Below are positions 24,901 through 31,940 of a stretch of 64,000 nucleotides of DNA, one piece after another. The notes beneath the pieces were generated by a model, which saw only the letters and a program-made list of their open reading frames with translations, was not told the origin of the DNA and searched no databases. Positions within the stretch are counted from its first letter, which is position 1; each line of letters starts with the position of its first letter. Made by a program: the position numbers and the translations under genes. The DNA is taken from assembly GCA_052387675.1 (NCBI GenBank), contig JBQTIY010000005.1, positions 118,212 to 182,211 of the forward strand, written 5' to 3'. Source of the DNA: JBQTIY01 sp052387675. Its GTDB lineage: Bacteria; Planctomycetota; B15-G4.

Positions 24901-26853
24901 ATGCGCGGACCGCTTCGCCTCGCCTTGCTGCTCGTGGCCACCGGTGCGGTGGCTTGGCTGGTGGTTGAGCGGCCCTGGCGTCCGCCCGCCCGCACGGTCG
25001 TGCTGATCAGTCTCGACACGCTCAGGCCGGAGCGACTCGGTGTCTACGGCAACGATGCGGATGTTTCGCCGCGCATCGATGCTCTGGCTCGCGAGGCCGT
25101 GGTTTTCGACCAGGCTCTCGCGCCAGCGCCGTGGACGCTGCCCTCGCACATGTCCATGCTCACTGGCCTCGACCCAGTGGCCCACGGCGTCTTCAACGCT
25201 GAGAACCGCTTGTCCTCCCGCGTGACCACGCTGGCGCAGGCCTTGCAGACAGCCGGGTTCCGCACCGCAGCCTTCACCGACGGCGGCTTCGTCAAGAGTC
25301 ATTGGGGCTTCGGCAAGGGGTTCGAGATCTACCGCGACACGGTCGATCCCGACGGCCCCGACGGATTCACCCGTTTGCTGCCTGAGGCCCTCGATTGGCT
25401 GAAGAGCACCCGCTCTGAGGATCGCTTCATTTTCTTGCACACCTTCGATGTCCACGCCCCCTACCAGGAGGGTGATGCGGAAGTGCTGGCACGCTTTCGG
25501 CAGCGGCCTCTACGCCAGACCGACGCCGACTGGCAACTCGCGCGGCTGGGCTTTCTGCAACAGCAGCGCACCATGCGCATCAGCGAGTACCTGCAAATCG
25601 AAGAGCTGCTCAACGACTATGACGCGGGTGTCTACGAGGCCGATCGTGGCGTCGGCCAAGTGCTGGATCTGCTAATCGAGCAGGACGCGCTCGAGCACAC
25701 ACTTTTCATCGTCACGTCCGACCACGGCGAGTCCTTTGTCGATCACGGCCTGCACGTAGGGCATGGGCTCGGCCTCACCGATGACGAGTTGCGCATTCCG
25801 CTCGTCATCCGCTTTCCCGGCCGCGAGGGAGCCGGCACGCGGCAGCGCACCCTGGTGGATCTCGTGGACATCGCGGCGACCGTGCTGGAGGTCATGGGCC
25901 TGAACCGGCCGCTGGAGATGCAGGGCGAGAGCCTGCGCGGACTCGTGCGCCGGGAACCGCGCCAGCGCCGCTATTCCCTGGCCTACTCGCAGAACACTCG
26001 CGTCTACGCGCTCACGGAAGGCGAATACAAGTTCATTGGGCCGCCGCACCTGCCCGTGATGGTCATCGCTAAGAATCATCTCGGGCCGACAAATCCACCG
26101 TCGGTGCTGGCTGACCGTGGTGAGGAGTATCCGTTCGGTCATGGGGAACAGCGCGTGACTCTGCGCTATGACTCGGACGGAGATCCGCTCGCCCTCCGCG
26201 ATGTCCTGCTCAATCGGCCGCAGCTCTATCACCGCCCCAGTGATCCGCTGGAGCAGCACGATCTCTTCTTTGATGAACCCGAGCTGGTCAAGGCCATGGC
26301 TCATCGCTTGGCAGAACTCATCGAGGCGTCTCGGGCCGCTTTCGCGCGCATCGACGACGGCGCGACAGCCAATGTCACCACCGACCGCCAGCTCATGGAG
26401 CAACTCACTCAGTTGGGCTACCTCTTCTCTTCCGATGCGAGCAACCCGGACTCCGGCGAACTCCTGGCTTCGGTTTTGCCGAAAGATCTGCGCGAGGGGC
26501 TGACTGCGCCCTGGAAGCGGCCTGATGACGCCGACCTGTTGCAGGCTGATCGCAATGTGCACTTCGTCCGGCTGCGCGTGGCGGCTGGCAAGGCCGACGA
26601 CACCTACTGCCGCAAGCTGTTGCTGGAAGCTGGTGATCACGTAGCCAAGTGGGCGGCTGAACACGTGCAGGGCGAACAGGCGGCCCTCTTCGCGAGTCGC
26701 GTCGTCTGGAGAATTGAGGAGATTCTCTCGCTCGGCCAGCAGATTGGTGTTCAGCTCAATGAGGGACGCTGGCATCGCGTGCTCGAGGAGTCCATTGAGC
26801 GGCATGGCCCGGACGGAGCTCTCCCGCCCGCCCCTGCGCCGCCCCCCCCATGA
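24901..26853 (+). CDS. Sulfatase-like hydrolase/transferase of the alkaline phosphatase superfamily
   Basis: 650 residues. An N-terminal hydrophobic segment (residues 5-20) anchors or exports it. The metal-binding Asp lies in VLISLDTLRPERLGVYG (about 39), the nucleophile position in WTLPSHMSMLTG (about 80-91), and the second metal site in TSDHGESFVDHG (about 276-287). True sulfatases need C/S-x-P-S-R for formylglycine; here it is T-L-P-S-H, so Thr is the likely nucleophile and sulfatase activity is unlikely. Transfer or hydrolysis of phosphate-type groups on envelope glycans or lipids is possible. A C8 run forms the last codons. The next gene overlaps by 4 bp. Confidence 0.85.
   Translation: MRGPLRLALLLVATGAVAWLVVERPWRPPARTVVLISLDTLRPERLGVYGNDADVSPRIDALAREAVVFDQALAPAPWTLPSHMSMLTGLDPVAHGVFNAENRLSSRVTTLAQALQTAGFRTAAFTDGGFVKSHWGFGKGFEIYRDTVDPDGPDGFTRLLPEALDWLKSTRSEDRFIFLHTFDVHAPYQEGDAEVLARFRQRPLRQTDADWQLARLGFLQQQRTMRISEYLQIEELLNDYDAGVYEADRGVGQVLDLLIEQDALEHTLFIVTSDHGESFVDHGLHVGHGLGLTDDELRIPLVIRFPGREGAGTRQRTLVDLVDIAATVLEVMGLNRPLEMQGESLRGLVRREPRQRRYSLAYSQNTRVYALTEGEYKFIGPPHLPVMVIAKNHLGPTNPPSVLADRGEEYPFGHGEQRVTLRYDSDGDPLALRDVLLNRPQLYHRPSDPLEQHDLFFDEPELVKAMAHRLAELIEASRAAFARIDDGATANVTTDRQLMEQLTQLGYLFSSDASNPDSGELLASVLPKDLREGLTAPWKRPDDADLLQADRNVHFVRLRVAAGKADDTYCRKLLLEAGDHVAKWAAEHVQGEQAALFASRVVWRIEEILSLGQQIGVQLNEGRWHRVLEESIERHGPDGALPPAPAPPPP
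26842..26849 (+). repeat. Homopolymer C8 at a gene junction
   Basis: Eight consecutive C residues encode the final prolines of the alkaline-phosphatase-superfamily gene and directly abut the ATG at 26850. Length change by slippage would alter the first protein's last residues and stop codon and thus the coupling to the second gene. Confidence 0.6.
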
Positions 26854-28385
26854 GCCTGTCGATAGCCGTCGGGCGTGCGTCCCGGCTGGCGCTCGTCGCG
26901 GTTTACGGCCTGGCCCAGTTCTGTGCGGGCTGCGACGGCTCGGGTGCCGCTTCCGCAACCAGGAACGGGACCGCACAGGCGTCGCCTGACCGAGTCCTGC
27001 TGATCGCCTCACGCAGCTTCGACGGCAGCGACCGAATCGCCCATGTGCTGAACGACATGTTCGAGGCCACCGACGTGCTCGGAGACAGCCGCGTCGAGCT
27101 GCTCGATCTGGGAGGAGCCTCGCCGGAGCAATGGGGCCCGGTCGTGACCCGCCGGCTGGCCGCAGACCCGCCTCTGCGCGCCGCCGTCCTGCTCGTCGGT
27201 GACCTCTCCCTTTTCGACAACCTTGAACCCGCTCAGCGCGATCGCGTGCCGGACAGACTGATTCGACGCGAGTTTGATGAAGCGTTGCTCGCCGGCACGC
27301 TCGGCGAACTGGCGCGTCAGGCTGCCAAGTTTGGCGTTCCCTGGCATCTGGCAACGGCTCCGCTGGGCCACCAGGGCCGCGTCGAGGTTCCCGAACTGGC
27401 TGAGCTTGCCGAGGCTCTGCGCCTCCGCGGTCTCGCCTTCGACTTCGCGCGGGACTTCCGCTCGCTGGAGCAGGCCTCGCTGTTCGGGAATGGCCTTGAT
27501 CGGCTCGATGCTTACGGACACGACGAACTGGCACGCCTCCTGTTTCAGGCCGCGTGCGGCGAGCTGGGTGCCCTGCCGGCCCGAGACTCGCGTGAACGCC
27601 GGGCGCGACTGCAGGCGCGCACACTCGAAGCCTGGCGCACGGCCCGCGACCAGGAGTTCCGCGAACTCGCCGGGCAGGTGCTCGCCGAAGACCAGGCCGC
27701 GGCCGCAGCGCAACCCGGCGATTCCGCCGCACGCTGCCGGGAGGCGGGGCGAGTGGCTGCGATCGCGAGCGCCCGGAATGGCTGGGCCGCGGAAGCCGGA
27801 CGCTGGTCCGCACTCGCGACGGCCGTGGCGGCACTTCCACCGCACCAGCAGTCGACTCTGCCTGCGGGACTGGCCACGGCGCTCCACCTGCTCGGACAGA
27901 GATCGCCACATGTCTCAGCGAGCGACGCACTCGAGGCGCAATGCTGTGAGGTCTTCCATGCTTTGGCCGATCCCGCGCAGCGCACCAATGCCGAGCAGCA
28001 GGCTGCTCACCTGCGTCTGGAGAGTCCGCACCGGCTCGAGAGCTGGCTCGTTTTGCAGGTGGCCTCAGCGTGCAGCGCCGCGCCTCGTTTCGTGCGCACC
28101 GAGGCGCTGCGGGCCCAATCCGAGACGCCTCGCTTCATGCCACCCGCTCAGCGCACACGCGAGTATCTGCTGCACTGGACCGAGGGCGTCAGCATGCTGC
28201 CCACGCTCTTCGTGGCGAACCGGCCCTACGCTCAATTGCTGCCGACGGGACCAAGCCTCGAGCTGGCCCGTCGGCGTGCACGGCTCGGATTCCACGAGCA
28301 CGCGCGACTGCTGCTGGACGAAACCGCCAAGCAGGCGCCGCTTCCAGCTGGGTGGTACGAGGCGCTCGACGACCTCGCGCGCTGA
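26850..28385 (+). CDS. Predicted lipoprotein of unknown function (511 aa)
   Basis: The ATG overlaps the preceding stop (ATGA). The leader ends in a plausible lipobox, F-C-A-G-C at about residues 25-29. The first 200 residues alternate strand and helix: RVLLIASRSFDGSDRIAHVLNDM, AAVLLVGDLSLFDN, GVPWHLATAPLG and DAYGHDELARLLF. The pattern, with an Asn/Asp-containing strand end and a final H near YGHDELA, is suggestive of an SGNH/GDSL-like Rossmannoid fold, but the catalytic Ser block is not convincing. The rest is helical and Ala/Leu/Arg-rich and may form TPR-like repeats. Function is unknown; context links it to the AP-superfamily protein. Confidence 0.75.
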   Translation: MSLSIAVGRASRLALVAVYGLAQFCAGCDGSGAASATRNGTAQASPDRVLLIASRSFDGSDRIAHVLNDMFEATDVLGDSRVELLDLGGASPEQWGPVVTRRLAADPPLRAAVLLVGDLSLFDNLEPAQRDRVPDRLIRREFDEALLAGTLGELARQAAKFGVPWHLATAPLGHQGRVEVPELAELAEALRLRGLAFDFARDFRSLEQASLFGNGLDRLDAYGHDELARLLFQAACGELGALPARDSRERRARLQARTLEAWRTARDQEFRELAGQVLAEDQAAAAAQPGDSAARCREAGRVAAIASARNGWAAEAGRWSALATAVAALPPHQQSTLPAGLATALHLLGQRSPHVSASDALEAQCCEVFHALADPAQRTNAEQQAAHLRLESPHRLESWLVLQVASACSAAPRFVRTEALRAQSETPRFMPPAQRTREYLLHWTEGVSMLPTLFVANRPYAQLLPTGPSLELARRRARLGFHEHARLLLDETAKQAPLPAGWYEALDDLAR

Positions 28386-28390
28386 GCGCC

Positions 28391-29413
28391 TCAGCCGCCG
28401 ACTTGGTTCATCTGCACGTGCCCGAGCCCGTCATGGACGGGCGGCTTGACGCGGCGCAGATAGTCCAGGGCCTGTTCGAGACCCGTCTCGATACCCGTGC
28501 CAGAGCGCAGCAATTCGCGGATGGACACTTCACCACCCTCGAAGAGACATGAGCGCAGCACTCCTTCCGAGGTGAGCCGCACGCGATTGCAGGTCTCACA
28601 GAAGGGCAGCGAAATGGCCGCAATGAAGCCCACTGCGGCCCCGGTTTCCGCCACGCGAAAGGTCTCGGCGGGACCGCTGCCGCGCGGCCTGCGCTCCAGA
28701 GTGACGCAGGCCTCGACGCGCTGACGGATCTCATGCAGCGGAACTCGCTCGGCATTCAAGCCGTACTCATTCGAGGTCATGGGCATGAACTCAAGGAAGC
28801 GCAGTTCGAATTCGCCAGCCGCCGCAAAGTCGAGCAACGCTGGAATCTCATCCTCGTTCACGCCGCCCATCACGACCATGTTCAGCTTGGTGCGCGTGAA
28901 CCCGGCCGCCTGGGCTGCGCGCAAGCCGGCCAGCACATGCTCTAGGCCAGGCCGGCGCGCCAGCCGCTCAAAACGGTCCGGCCGGAGCGTATCCAGGCTC
29001 ACGTTGAGCCGGTCGAGGCCCGCTGCCTTGAGCGCCTGCGCCTGCCGGTCGAGCAGCATGCCATTGGTAGTCAGCACCACCTGCGGCGCTCCGGCGACGT
29101 TCTTAAGCATCGCCACCAGCGCCGGCAGGTCGCGCCGCAGCAGCGGCTCTCCGCCGGTGAGCCGGATCTTGTTCACGCCGTGCCGCACGAGCACCTGAGC
29201 GACGCGAGTGATCTCTTCGAAACTCAGGATCCCGTCGCGGTCCAGGAAGTCCTGGTCCTCCGGCATGCAGTAGGCACAGCGCAGATTGCACCGATCGGTG
29301 ACCGAAACGCGCAGGTAGGTGATCGCGCGCGGCGGACCCTCGGCCAGCGCCAGGCTGTTCGCCCGGTTGCGGCGCTCCGGACTCGGCGGTTCGTCGATAT
29401 GAATCGGGGGCAC
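28391..29413 (-). CDS. moaA: GTP 3',8-cyclase MoaA
   Basis: 340 residues. The radical-SAM motif CNLRCAYCMP lies near residue 42. GGEPLLRRDL is the SAM-binding GGE motif, and the C-terminal second [4Fe-4S] cluster is seen as CETCNRVRLTSEGVLRSCLF. It converts GTP to 3',8-cyclo-GTP, the first step of molybdenum cofactor synthesis. Unusually, the C-terminus does not end in GG as in E. coli MoaA but in MNQVGG, so the GG dipeptide is in fact retained. The start is GTG 29413, 10 bp after the sigma-factor stop. No other moa gene is in the window. Co-transcription with the MerR and sigma genes is likely. Confidence 0.95.
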   Translation of the reverse strand: MPPIHIDEPPSPERRNRANSLALAEGPPRAITYLRVSVTDRCNLRCAYCMPEDQDFLDRDGILSFEEITRVAQVLVRHGVNKIRLTGGEPLLRRDLPALVAMLKNVAGAPQVVLTTNGMLLDRQAQALKAAGLDRLNVSLDTLRPDRFERLARRPGLEHVLAGLRAAQAAGFTRTKLNMVVMGGVNEDEIPALLDFAAAGEFELRFLEFMPMTSNEYGLNAERVPLHEIRQRVEACVTLERRPRGSGPAETFRVAETGAAVGFIAAISLPFCETCNRVRLTSEGVLRSCLFEGGEVSIRELLRSGTGIETGLEQALDYLRRVKPPVHDGLGHVQMNQVGG

Positions 29414-29420
29414 GCGCCCC

Positions 29421-29426
29421 AGCTTA
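29421..29426 (-). promoter_or_regulatory. Possible -10 box TAAGCT before moaA
   Basis: TAAGCT (minus strand) ends 7 nt before GTG 29413. It overlaps the TAA stop of the sigma gene, which supplies three of its bases, so coincidence is quite possible. It would give moaA its own leaderless transcript. Confidence 0.25.
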
Positions 29427-30632
29427 CAAGAAGTCCGCCAGCGACTCGCGCAGGCCGCCGGTCCGCAGTTTGCCTAAGGCCTTGACCTGCAACAGCCGGA
29501 TGCGCTCGCGCGACATGTGCCGCTGATCGCCCAGTTGTTCCAGCGTCTGAGGGGTAAAGCCCTTCAGCCCGAAGCGCTGGCTCAGCAGCTTGCGCTCTGT
29601 GTCGGTGAGGTGCTCCCCGAGAGCCTCATCCAGCCGCTCGGCGAGGAGCAGCCGCTCGCTCGGCGAGAGTTCAGCTGAAGCATTCTCCTCGCGCGCCGCC
29701 AGCGTCGATCCGAAACTCGCCTCGCCCTCGCCAGGAACCGCGTCGAGCGAACGCCAGCTTCGCTCGCTGGCCATAAGACGTGCAGCTTCCTCGTGCGAGG
29801 AATCAAAGAGCTGCGCCACCTCGCGGTGATCCATCTCGCGCGGATTGCGGGTGAGCTTGCCCTCACGCCGCAGTCGCCGGAGCTTCTGCTGCACGTGATT
29901 CGGGATGCGCACAAGTCCACGGTTGGCCGTGATGTAGCGCTCGATGGCCTGGCGCACCCAGAAGGCCGCGTACGTCTGGAACCGAAAGCCCTTGCGCCAC
30001 TCGTACTTCTCCACCGCCCGGATGAGGAAGGCATTGGCCTCTTGGATGAGATCCATGGCGGGGAGCCCGTAGCTCCGATAAGCCGCCGACATGCTCACGG
30101 CGATGTAGAGATTGCGCTCCACGAAGTGCGCACGCAGTTCGGCATATTCCCGGCAGACGTGACGCAGCTCGGCCTGGTCCTGGACGCCTGTGGTCGCCAG
30201 CGCCGCCTCGCTGTCGAGACCCGTAATGCTCGCCGAGCTCACCACGGCCTCCATCAGTTCGTCAGACAGATCAAGGCTGTGCAACTCTTCCTCTAGGCGA
30301 TAGCGAGCCAGTTCCAGCCGACGCGCAAGCCGCGTTTCCTGTTCGCGACTGAGGCGCGGCAAAGCGCGCAGCCGCTCGGCGTACTCCGTCAGTTCATCGC
30401 CGCCCTGGGGGCCGGGCGGCAGGCTGGCCAGGCGGTGCTCGAAGAGGTCGTCCGGCACGGCACCCTGGACGAGCCGCACACCGCGCAGGGCGCGCGCCAG
30501 CCGGCGCAAACTCGCGGGAGTCCGTCCCGGCAGAGCCAAGAGCTGATCCAAGGCACCGCATTCGATGCGCTGCGAGCGCCGTGCCTGCAGCACGATCGCT
30601 CGCTCTGTCGTCGGCGTCACAGCCTGATTCAT
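29424..30632 (-). CDS. Sigma-70 family RNA polymerase sigma factor (alternative, RpoD-like domains)
   Basis: 402 residues. Region 1.2-like sequence begins at DELTEYAERLRALPRLS; region 2 is clear in MDLIQEANAFLIRAVEKYEW and FRFQTYAAFWVRQAIERYI (about 190-230), including the -10-recognising 2.4 helix; regions 3 and 4 follow, with TLEQLGDQRHMSRERIRLLQ as the -35-recognising helix-turn-helix. Region 1.1 is absent and the N-terminal 80 residues are unlike RpoD, so this is a group 2/3 factor. It differs at canonical positions (QEANAF for QEGNIG; LLQVKAL for QIEAKAL). The ATG overlaps the MerR gene stop by 4 bp, so synthesis of the two proteins is coupled. Confidence 0.9.
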   Translation of the reverse strand: MNQAVTPTTERAIVLQARRSQRIECGALDQLLALPGRTPASLRRLARALRGVRLVQGAVPDDLFEHRLASLPPGPQGGDELTEYAERLRALPRLSREQETRLARRLELARYRLEEELHSLDLSDELMEAVVSSASITGLDSEAALATTGVQDQAELRHVCREYAELRAHFVERNLYIAVSMSAAYRSYGLPAMDLIQEANAFLIRAVEKYEWRKGFRFQTYAAFWVRQAIERYITANRGLVRIPNHVQQKLRRLRREGKLTRNPREMDHREVAQLFDSSHEEAARLMASERSWRSLDAVPGEGEASFGSTLAAREENASAELSPSERLLLAERLDEALGEHLTDTERKLLSQRFGLKGFTPQTLEQLGDQRHMSRERIRLLQVKALGKLRTGGLRESLADFL

Positions 30633-31156
30633 GGGAGTCCTCCAGACCTCGCGGCCTCCTCACGACTCTTTGCAACTAGCGCGGACAGGATCTGCGGCAA
30701 CTCAGGTTCGCCGCCGGCAGCACTACAGCGCCGGCAGGGCTGGCCGATTGTGCAGTCAGCACAATCACTGGCCCATTCCCGAGCCACTTCGAGTGTCTCC
30801 AGCAGGGACCGTTGGGCCTCCAGGCTGGCTTGCAACTCGGCCGTACGGGCAGCCAGCGCCTCTCGAATCTCGAGAATGACGTCGCTCGACCGACTGCTCG
30901 GCTGCAAGGCCTTGCGCAGTGCCTCGACCTCACCCAGTCGCAGCCCGGCCAGCTTCAGTGCCTGAATACCCTGGGCGCAACGCACATGTTCGTCACCGTA
31001 GAGCCGGGTGCCGCCTTCCGAACGGCGCGCTGGCAGCAGGAGGCCCCGCGCCTCCCAGTAACGCAGAGTCCGTGCGGTGAGACCCAGTCGGCGAGAGAGT
31101 TGCCCGATCTTCATCCCGATCAGGGCTGCTCTGCGCACGCCATTCACCCGTTCCAT
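30629..31156 (-). CDS. MerR-family regulator with C-terminal four-cysteine motif
   Basis: 175 residues. The winged helix-turn-helix MKIGQLSRRLGLTARTLRYW (15-34) and EGGTRLYGDE are typical MerR. A long coiled coil spans about 90-128. It ends in C132-x2-C135-x5-C141-x2-C144, in the position where SoxR carries its [2Fe-2S] cluster; the spacing differs from SoxR (C-x2-C-x-C-x5-C), so an Fe-S cluster or a zinc/redox switch is possible. ATG 31156 is fixed by GGAGGT five nt upstream. It is the first gene of a MerR-sigma-moaA operon. MerR proteins usually bind their own promoter, so autoregulation of the operon is expected. Confidence 0.88.
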   Translation of the reverse strand: MERVNGVRRAALIGMKIGQLSRRLGLTARTLRYWEARGLLLPARRSEGGTRLYGDEHVRCAQGIQALKLAGLRLGEVEALRKALQPSSRSSDVILEIREALAARTAELQASLEAQRSLLETLEVAREWASDCADCTIGQPCRRCSAAGGEPELPQILSALVAKSREEAARSGGLP

Positions 31157-31161
31157 CTCAC

Positions 31162-31167
31162 ACCTCC
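31162..31167 (-). promoter_or_regulatory. Shine-Dalgarno GGAGGT for the MerR gene
   Basis: GGAGGT on the minus strand, 5 nt before ATG 31156, selects this start over one 33 bp upstream. Confidence 0.7.
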
Positions 31168-31396
31168 ACAACGCCGACGCTTGCGACACGAGTCGAGAAC
31201 GATCTCACCCAGGACGTGTTGGGCAGGCATTTCACTTTCTTCTGCAACGGGCGCGCTCACCACGCGGAGCAGAGCGGCTTAGTGCCTGACGACACTGGCC
31301 TTAAGTGGCCGCACGCCCATCTCGCAATCAGACTGATCGCAAGAATTGGTGACTCGGCCCCCGGCCGGGACTTTCTCGCTCAGCGAGCGCCGACCT
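31168..31396. other. Intergenic region between MerR operon and DUF5658 gene
   Basis: About 230 bp without a convincing gene. It must hold the MerR-operon promoter on the minus strand and the 3' end of the DUF5658 transcript. CTCGCT (31375-31380) and AGCGAG (31382-31387) form a short hairpin just after the DUF5658 stop; there is no T-run. No clear MerR dyad with 19-bp spacing was found by eye. Confidence 0.4.
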
Positions 31397-31849
31397 TTAG
31401 AGCGCCAGCACCTGGAGCACGAGGTGATAAGCACCGAGCAGCGAATAGAAGGCGAAGCCCACACCCAAGGCCAGTCGTGCCGCGCGAAAGTTCTTGTGAA
31501 GCATCACAAAGAGCAAGCACAGCCCAGACAGCACGCCTTTCGCCACGACAAAGAAGACGCCGCCCTGATCAATCATCCACTGCGCCACTGGATTGAGTTC
31601 CCGGCCGCCCTTGCCCAGATAGATCAGCGTGGAAACCGAGTCCACGACAGTCAGCGCAAAGAACACCAGCAGCAGCATGACCAAGCGATTGCTGTAAACA
31701 TCCACATAGCTGTCAGCCGTCTCGCCGTCACGTCGCCCGGCAGCACGGCGGCCCCCGAAGAACGAGTAGCGCGAAATGAGCGGCGTCGCGCGCCGGCGGC
31801 GATCCGGACCACGAGTCGGATGGGAGTCGGATGAAGTTGGGGGAGTCAT
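31397..31849 (-). CDS. DUF5658-like small membrane protein
   Basis: About 150 residues from ATG 31849 (an upstream ATG at 31900 adds a Thr/Pro-rich 17 residues). The N-terminal third is disordered, basic and cytoplasmic (GPDRRRR). Three or four membrane helices follow: LVMLLLVFFALTVVDSVSTL, a short hydrophobic segment near VFFVVAKGVLSGLCLLFVML, and a final one at the C-terminus. GGRELNPVAQW between the first two is the signature I associate with DUF5658. No function is known. The gene is divergent from the TMTC-like gene, 91 bp apart. TAGAAA 5 nt before ATG 31849 is a near miss to the leaderless -10 pattern. Confidence 0.75.
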   Translation of the reverse strand: MTPPTSSDSHPTRGPDRRRRATPLISRYSFFGGRRAAGRRDGETADSYVDVYSNRLVMLLLVFFALTVVDSVSTLIYLGKGGRELNPVAQWMIDQGGVFFVVAKGVLSGLCLLFVMLHKNFRAARLALGVGFAFYSLLGAYHLVLQVLAL

Positions 31850-31925
31850 GGGGGTTTCTATCGGCTGGCGAGTCGGCCGAGTTTGAGTCGGGGAGCGCAA
31901 GAATCCAACTAGGCAGGCCCATTGC

Positions 31926-31931
31926 TAGAGT
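31926..31931 (+). promoter_or_regulatory. Candidate -10 box TAGAGT for a leaderless start
   Basis: TAGAGT ends 9 nt before ATG 31941 of the TMTC-like gene. No convincing -35 hexamer lies 16-18 bp upstream. The position fits a transcript beginning at or near the start codon. Confidence 0.4.
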
Positions 31932-31940
31932 GCCTTCCGG

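Noticed and set aside
24901..26853. Classical arylsulfatase
   Set aside because: No C/S-x-P-S-R formylglycine motif; Thr occupies the position.
25672..27930. 752-codon open frame antisense to the sulfatase-like and lipoprotein genes
   Set aside because: Low-complexity Arg/Pro/Gly composition, no domain, and it mirrors two well-supported genes; typical GC-rich shadow.
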